Source of the DNA: AP-15 sp963833745
GTDB taxonomy: Bacteria > Pseudomonadota > Alphaproteobacteria > ATCC43930 > CGMCC-115725
DNA length: 64,000 nt
NCBI GenBank assembly: GCA_963833745.1
Contig: CAWHZD010000006.1
Coordinates: forward strand, 434,001 to 498,000
Direction: 5' to 3'
Below the pieces are notes generated by a model. That model had not been told where the DNA came from. It did not search any database and was given only the letters and a program-made list of their open reading frames with translations. Shown in pieces: positions 60,099 to 64,000 of this stretch. Position 1 is the stretch's first letter. Each line of letters starts with the position of its first letter. The position numbers and the translations under genes are program-made.

Positions 60099-60709
60099 GA
60101 TGCCGGGCCTGAGCGGGCGAGAGCCCCGGCCTCCAAGAGGCGCGCCAGATAGCGCGCGATCATGTCGATTTCGAGATTCATCTGTTGTCCCGGCTGGGCC
60201 TTGTTGAAATTGGTGCAGGCGAGGGTGTGCGGGATGATATTGACGCCAAACCGGTTCCCCGCGACCTCGTTGACCGTAAGACTGACGCCATCGAGGCTGA
60301 CCGAGCCTTTGGGCGCGATAAACGGCATCAGCACCGCCGGCGCCTCGAAGGCAAAGCGCACGGACTCGCCCTCGGGCCGGCGTTCGACGATCCTTGCCAG
60401 TCCGTCGATATGGCCCGAGACGAGATGCCCGCCCAATTCGTCGCCGAGCCGCAGGGACTGCTCGAGATTGACGGGCGTGCCCTCGGCCCAGCCGCCGATG
60501 GTCGTTCGCGCCAGGGTCTCGTCCGACGCCTGCACGGTAAAGGCGCCATTTTCGACCGCGATCACCGTCAGGCACGCGCCGGAGCAGGCGATCGAGGCGC
60601 CGATTGCGATCGCCGCGGTGTCGAAATGGGTGGCGATGGTGAGGTCGGCAAGCGCACCCTTTCGGATCAGCCGCACCCGCCCAAGATCGGTAACGATGCC
60701 GGTAAACAT
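60095..60709 (-). CDS. ribE: Riboflavin synthase alpha chain
   Basis: A 204-residue protein of two repeated lumazine-binding barrels. MFTGIV starts the first; GASIACSGACLTVI and the second-repeat GSVSLDGVSLTVNEV show the paired substrate sites, and GGHLVSGHIDG is the active-site segment. It is first in the ribE-ribH-nusB-thiL unit in this window. I find no FMN riboswitch upstream; 60710-60921 holds no gene. Confidence 0.95.
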   Translation of the reverse strand: MFTGIVTDLGRVRLIRKGALADLTIATHFDTAAIAIGASIACSGACLTVIAVENGAFTVQASDETLARTTIGGWAEGTPVNLEQSLRLGDELGGHLVSGHIDGLARIVERRPEGESVRFAFEAPAVLMPFIAPKGSVSLDGVSLTVNEVAGNRFGVNIIPHTLACTNFNKAQPGQQMNLEIDMIARYLARLLEAGALARSGPAS

Positions 60710-60921
60710 GCCGCTGAGGCTACGAGCCCCGCCGCGGATTTACCAGCCGCCTTTCATCGGCGCGCGGGTCTGCCATGCGCCGGCCAAGGCTCCTCACCCC
60801 GGTATCCGACCCCTTGCCGCATTCGAGACCGTCAACGTGGCGGTGGCGGTCGAGGGGTGCGGGTGACGAGACCGCGCAGCGCGGCCGCTCGCCACGCCGT
60901 GAGATGCACAGGAGGGCGGTT

Positions 60922-62067
60922 TCACCAAGCGGGTGTTCGAGGCAACGCACCTCGTCGCCGCGGGGCGGCGGTAAAGCGGCGGGGAATGAAGTCGGGCTGT
61001 GGGTGGGGGGCCTCGGATTGCTCGCGGGCCTCGATCAACAGAGGGTGGTCGGGGGAAAGCGCGCAGGCGGGGTCGGTGCGGGCGGCGTCACCGGTCAGGG
61101 CGAAGGCCTGGCAGCGGCAGCCGCCCCAGTCGATCTCGCGCCGCTCGCACGACCGGCACGGCTCGGGCATCCAGGCGGTGCCGCGAAAGCGCGCAAAAGC
61201 CGGGTCGGCGTGCCAGATTTCGGCGAGGCCCGCTTCAGCGACGTTCGGGAAACGCAGACCCGGCAAGGTCTCGGCAGCGTGGCACGGCAATACCATGCCG
61301 GCCGGGGTCACGTTTAAAAAACGCCGCCCCCAGCCGCCCATGCATGCCTTGGGGCGGCGCGCGAAATAGTCGGGAACGACATAGTCGATCGCCAACACGC
61401 CTTTTAGCCGGACGCGGGCGGCCTCGACGAGTGCGGTTGCGGACTCGAGCTGAGCTCGGCTCGGCAACAGGGCCGAGCGGTTCGCCAAGGCCCAGCCGTA
61501 ATATTGCACATGGGCGATTTCGAGCCGGTCGGCGCCGAGCGCCAAGGCGATGTCGATGATGTCGCCGAGCCGCTCCAGATTGTGCCGGTGGACGACCGCG
61601 TTGATCGTCAACGGCAGGCCGGCCTCGCGCACCAGTTGCGCGGCGCGGTGCTTTTGCCGTTGCGCGCCCGTGAGGCCGGCGACGTGGTCGCCGTGGACCG
61701 GGTCGGAATCCTGCAAGCTGAGCTGGACGTGTTCAAGTCCGGCTTCGGCCAATGCCGCCATGCGCGCGGCGTCGAGCCCGATCCCCGAGGTGATCAGATT
61801 GCCGTAAAGCCCGACCTTTGTCGCATGGGCGACGAGGCTCACCAGGTCGCGGCGGGCGAGCGGTTCGCCGCCCGAAAAATGCACCTGCAACACGCCGAGC
61901 GCCGCCGCCTCACTCAGCACCCGCTGCCAGGAAGCGGTGTCGAGCTCGGCCCCGGCGCGCTCCAGCATCAGCGGGTTCGAGCAATAGGGACAGCGCAGCG
62001 GACAGCGATGGGTCAGCTCGGCGAGCAACGCCAGGGGCGGATCGACCGCAGGCTCGCCCGCCGTCAT
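60922..62067 (-). CDS. pqqE: PQQ biosynthesis radical SAM enzyme PqqE
   Basis: A 381-residue radical SAM enzyme that joins the Glu and Tyr of the PqqA peptide. The cluster Cys are in HRCPLRCPYCSNP. The SPASM domain with auxiliary Fe-S clusters follows, with KACMGGWG, PCHAAE and CRSCERREIDWGGCRCQ. It is the last gene of pqqBCDE and overlaps pqqD by four bases. Confidence 0.95.
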   Translation of the reverse strand: MTAGEPAVDPPLALLAELTHRCPLRCPYCSNPLMLERAGAELDTASWQRVLSEAAALGVLQVHFSGGEPLARRDLVSLVAHATKVGLYGNLITSGIGLDAARMAALAEAGLEHVQLSLQDSDPVHGDHVAGLTGAQRQKHRAAQLVREAGLPLTINAVVHRHNLERLGDIIDIALALGADRLEIAHVQYYGWALANRSALLPSRAQLESATALVEAARVRLKGVLAIDYVVPDYFARRPKACMGGWGRRFLNVTPAGMVLPCHAAETLPGLRFPNVAEAGLAEIWHADPAFARFRGTAWMPEPCRSCERREIDWGGCRCQAFALTGDAARTDPACALSPDHPLLIEAREQSEAPHPQPDFIPRRFTAAPRRRGALPRTPAW

Positions 62068-62351
62068 TCGCGCAGCACCTTCTTGTCGACGAGATCCTGC
62101 AGCATCGGCAGCACGTCGGCGGCGACAACCTCGCGCGGGGCGTCGTATTCCCGGCTCAACGCATCGACGACGGCGTCGGCGTCGCGCACCCCGTCAACCA
62201 GCCTCAGCACCGCGACCGCCTGCTCGTCGGGCAACAGCAGCCGCTCCGGCGCCAGGACCACCCAGGCCTGCCGAACCGCGTCAAAGCGGAATTTGGCATG
62301 TGCGGCAAAGCGCAGGACCGAGCCGCCGGCGACGACGACCGCATCGGTCAT
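62064..62351 (-). CDS. pqqD: PQQ biosynthesis peptide chaperone PqqD
   Basis: A 95-residue RiPP recognition protein that presents PqqA to PqqE. RFDAVRQAWVVLAPERLLLPDEQAVAVL and the final helix with LPMLQDLVDKKVL are typical. It overlaps both neighbours by four bases. Confidence 0.93.
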   Translation of the reverse strand: MTDAVVVAGGSVLRFAAHAKFRFDAVRQAWVVLAPERLLLPDEQAVAVLRLVDGVRDADAVVDALSREYDAPREVVAADVLPMLQDLVDKKVLRE

Positions 62352-63124
62352 GAGGCGCTCTGGTCCGGGACAAAGGCGCCGGGCGAGACCAGCCCCGGCT
62401 CGACGTAGGCGAAATGGAGGGCGTCAAGCTGCACCCACAAGACGTCGCATTTGAAGCGCAAGGTGTCGAGCACCTGGATTTGCTTGTCCGGCGTGTCGGC
62501 GTGCTGTTTGACGTAAGCCAGGGCAAAGGCGACGTCGGTTGGCGCCTGGGTCAGCCGCGGGGTGAAATAAGCCAAGGTGTCGCGGCTGACAAAGTCGTAA
62601 TTCGCCAGCATGCCCGAGACTCGCTCGGCGATGATCTGCGTCGAGAACATCTCGGTCAGGCACGAGGCGACCGCTTCCAGCAATGACCGGTCGCGTACAA
62701 AATTGACATACGCATCGACCGCAAAGCGCGTCGCCGGCAAGAGGCCCGCGGTCGAAATCACATAATCGCGGCCGAGGCCGAGCCCCTCGGTCAGTTTCAG
62801 CCAACGCGCGATGCCGCCGGTGTTCTCGTCCTCGCCGTCATGTTCGAGGATGCGGCGGCGCCATTCGCGCCGCAACGCCGGGGTCGGCAGCCTGGCCACC
62901 AGGTAGGCGTCCTTGGCCGGGATCCGCGCCTGGTAGTAATAGCGGTTCAACGCCCAAGCCTGGAGCTGGCCGCGGGTCAGCTTGCCGTCGCGCATCAGAT
63001 GGTGGAACGGATGGCGGTCGTGATAGCGCTCGGCGCCAATCGCGCGCAATTCGGCTTCGAGCTGATCCGGCGTCAGCAGGGTCTGGGAGGTCGGCAGGGT
63101 TTGGCGCAGCGGGGTCGGGCTCAC
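62348..63124 (-). CDS. pqqC: Pyrroloquinoline-quinone synthase PqqC
   Basis: A 258-residue helical oxidase that does the last eight-electron oxidation to PQQ without a cofactor. ERYHDRHPFHHLMRDGKL, ALNRYYYQARIPAKDA and ILEHDGEDENTGGIARWLKL carry the active-site His, Tyr and Arg residues. It overlaps pqqB by four bases. Confidence 0.95.
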   Translation of the reverse strand: MSPTPLRQTLPTSQTLLTPDQLEAELRAIGAERYHDRHPFHHLMRDGKLTRGQLQAWALNRYYYQARIPAKDAYLVARLPTPALRREWRRRILEHDGEDENTGGIARWLKLTEGLGLGRDYVISTAGLLPATRFAVDAYVNFVRDRSLLEAVASCLTEMFSTQIIAERVSGMLANYDFVSRDTLAYFTPRLTQAPTDVAFALAYVKQHADTPDKQIQVLDTLRFKCDVLWVQLDALHFAYVEPGLVSPGAFVPDQSAS

Positions 63125-64000
63125 AACCTCACCTCCATCCCGTCATAGGCGATCTCCCAGCCGGCCGTCTCGGCTTCGTGCCGCTCGGGCGAGTCTTCGA
63201 ACAGGACCGGGTTCGAATTGTTGATGTGGATAAAAATCCGCCGGCGCACCTCGAGATCGGCAAACGCGGCGATAGCACCTGCCGCGCCCGACATGCTGAT
63301 ATGGCCCATGCGCCGGCCGGTCTTGTCGCCGACACCCATTCGGATCATCTCGTCGTCCCGCCACAAGGTGCCGTCGAAAAAGACCAGCGCGCAGCCGCGC
63401 AGCCGCCGGCGCAATGCCTCGGTGACGACCGCGCAGCCGGGGATGAAAAAAAAGCCCGCACCGTCGGCAGTGGCGGTCAGCTCGAGCCCGACGGCGTCGC
63501 CCGCCTCGCTCAGCCCCGGGTCCTGACCATCCTTTTCAAGATAGAGCGGCACCTTGCCCGGCACCGCAAAAGCGCGCACCGTCAGACCCGAGCTTGCCGA
63601 CATGCCGGCAAGCTCGATGGTCTCGTCGAGCGGCAATTCGACCCGGCGCACGTATTCCGGCGACAGGACGTCGAAAATCGGGTTGGCCGCGATCACCGCG
63701 AGCACCGGCCGCGGAGCGTAGACCGAAAACCGATGACGCTCGCGCAAGTGCAAAAGTCCGGCGATCGCATCGACGTCGCCGCCGGTCGCCACCACCCCCG
63801 ATATCGGCGACGAACGCAGCCCTTGGCGCGGGTGCAAAGCCGGCGCCGCCTCGATCTGCAGACGCAGGTCGGGCGAGGCGTTCAGTACAAACCAGTCACG
63901 CTCGTTGGCCGAGACCGCAACCGAGGCCTGGGTGCGCGGCTTGGCCCGGCCGTCGCCGTCGCGCGCCGCGCGGCACCCCGGAGCATTCGAATTCCACTGC
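63121..64000 (-). CDS. pqqB: PQQ biosynthesis protein PqqB, 5' end outside the window
   Basis: A metallo-beta-lactamase-fold protein of the PqqB family, 293 codons visible. The frame is open to the window edge, where it reads QWNSNAPGCRAA (PqqB normally has an FPQWNCNC-like block there, so about 25 N-terminal residues are missing). The Cys pattern of that block is reduced: one Cys is left. Other blocks are RTQASVAVS, SSPISGVVATGGDVDAIAGLL and FFDGTLWRDDEM. It is involved in tyrosine hydroxylation of the PQQ precursor. pqqA would be beyond 64000. Confidence 0.92.
   Translation of the reverse strand, partial: QWNSNAPGCRAARDGDGRAKPRTQASVAVSANERDWFVLNASPDLRLQIEAAPALHPRQGLRSSPISGVVATGGDVDAIAGLLHLRERHRFSVYAPRPVLAVIAANPIFDVLSPEYVRRVELPLDETIELAGMSASSGLTVRAFAVPGKVPLYLEKDGQDPGLSEAGDAVGLELTATADGAGFFFIPGCAVVTEALRRRLRGCALVFFDGTLWRDDEMIRMGVGDKTGRRMGHISMSGAAGAIAAFADLEVRRRIFIHINNSNPVLFEDSPERHEAETAGWEIAYDGMEVRL

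Noticed and set aside
60710..60921. FMN riboswitch upstream of ribE
   Set aside because: The gap lacks the conserved RFN element words and is mostly GC-rich filler before pqqE's stop.

Overview
The window looks like chromosome from a GC-rich alphaproteobacterium, most like a Rhodospirillales-type organism. Evidence is the conserved block ribE-ribH-nusB-thiL-hppA, the block rpmF-plsX-fabH-ihfA-merR, the DUF177 (YceD-like) and ubiquinol-cytochrome c chaperone genes beside bamE, adenylylatable glutamine synthetase next to P-II and Amt proteins, an ornithine decarboxylase with a structured leader, and a pqq operon. Nearly all of it is coding; there is no prophage, insertion sequence, integrase or CRISPR array that I can see.

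Layout. 1-5.3 kb: a small lipoprotein, an aldo/keto reductase broken by a one-base shift, two luciferase-like flavin oxidoreductases, a hormone-sensitive-lipase-type esterase and a cation efflux protein. 5.4-10.6 kb: three tandem copies of an unrecognised lipoprotein gene followed by a convergent ceramidase-family membrane protein. The middle copy is a recombinant of the outer two, and each of the first two copies is followed by a 120-bp relic of the ceramidase 3' end. 10.7-16.3 kb: thiolase, type II NADH dehydrogenase-like flavoprotein, agmatinase and ornithine decarboxylase; the last two both make putrescine. 16.4-20.6 kb: a glutaredoxin-DinB fusion with an in-frame UGA exactly at its redox cysteine (probable selenoprotein), a nitroreductase, a PP2C phosphatase-protein kinase fusion and a small exported protein.

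20.6-25.4 kb: ammonium assimilation, amt-amt-glnK-glnA, behind a textbook sigma-54 promoter. 25.4-33.3 kb: msrB, parE, cold-shock protein, infA, DEAD-box helicase, a one-domain Lrp-type protein, a Rieske ferredoxin, a membrane-anchored coiled-coil protein and an iron alcohol dehydrogenase. 33.5-41 kb: surface-glycan genes (two sugar epimerases, GT2 transferase, GtrA flippase-like protein, two large multi-spanning membrane proteins) and a TusA-like protein. 41-46.6 kb: parC, recO, era, a polysaccharide deacetylase and tRNA-Pro(GGG). 46.7-50.4 kb: a KaiA-less clock-type operon, kaiC-kaiB-kaiB-histidine kinase. 50.8-60.7 kb: merR, ihfA, fabH, plsX, rpmF, DUF177, cytochrome bc1 chaperone, bamE, hppA, thiL, nusB, ribH, ribE. 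60.9-64 kb: pqqE, pqqD, pqqC and the start of pqqB, which runs off the window.

Six otherwise intact genes carry a single-base frameshift, including nusB and kaiC. That many suggests residual indel errors in the assembly at least as much as real gene decay, so I annotate these loci as one gene each. The UGA in the glutaredoxin-DinB gene is different in kind: the frame is intact on both sides and only the catalytic cysteine codon is changed.
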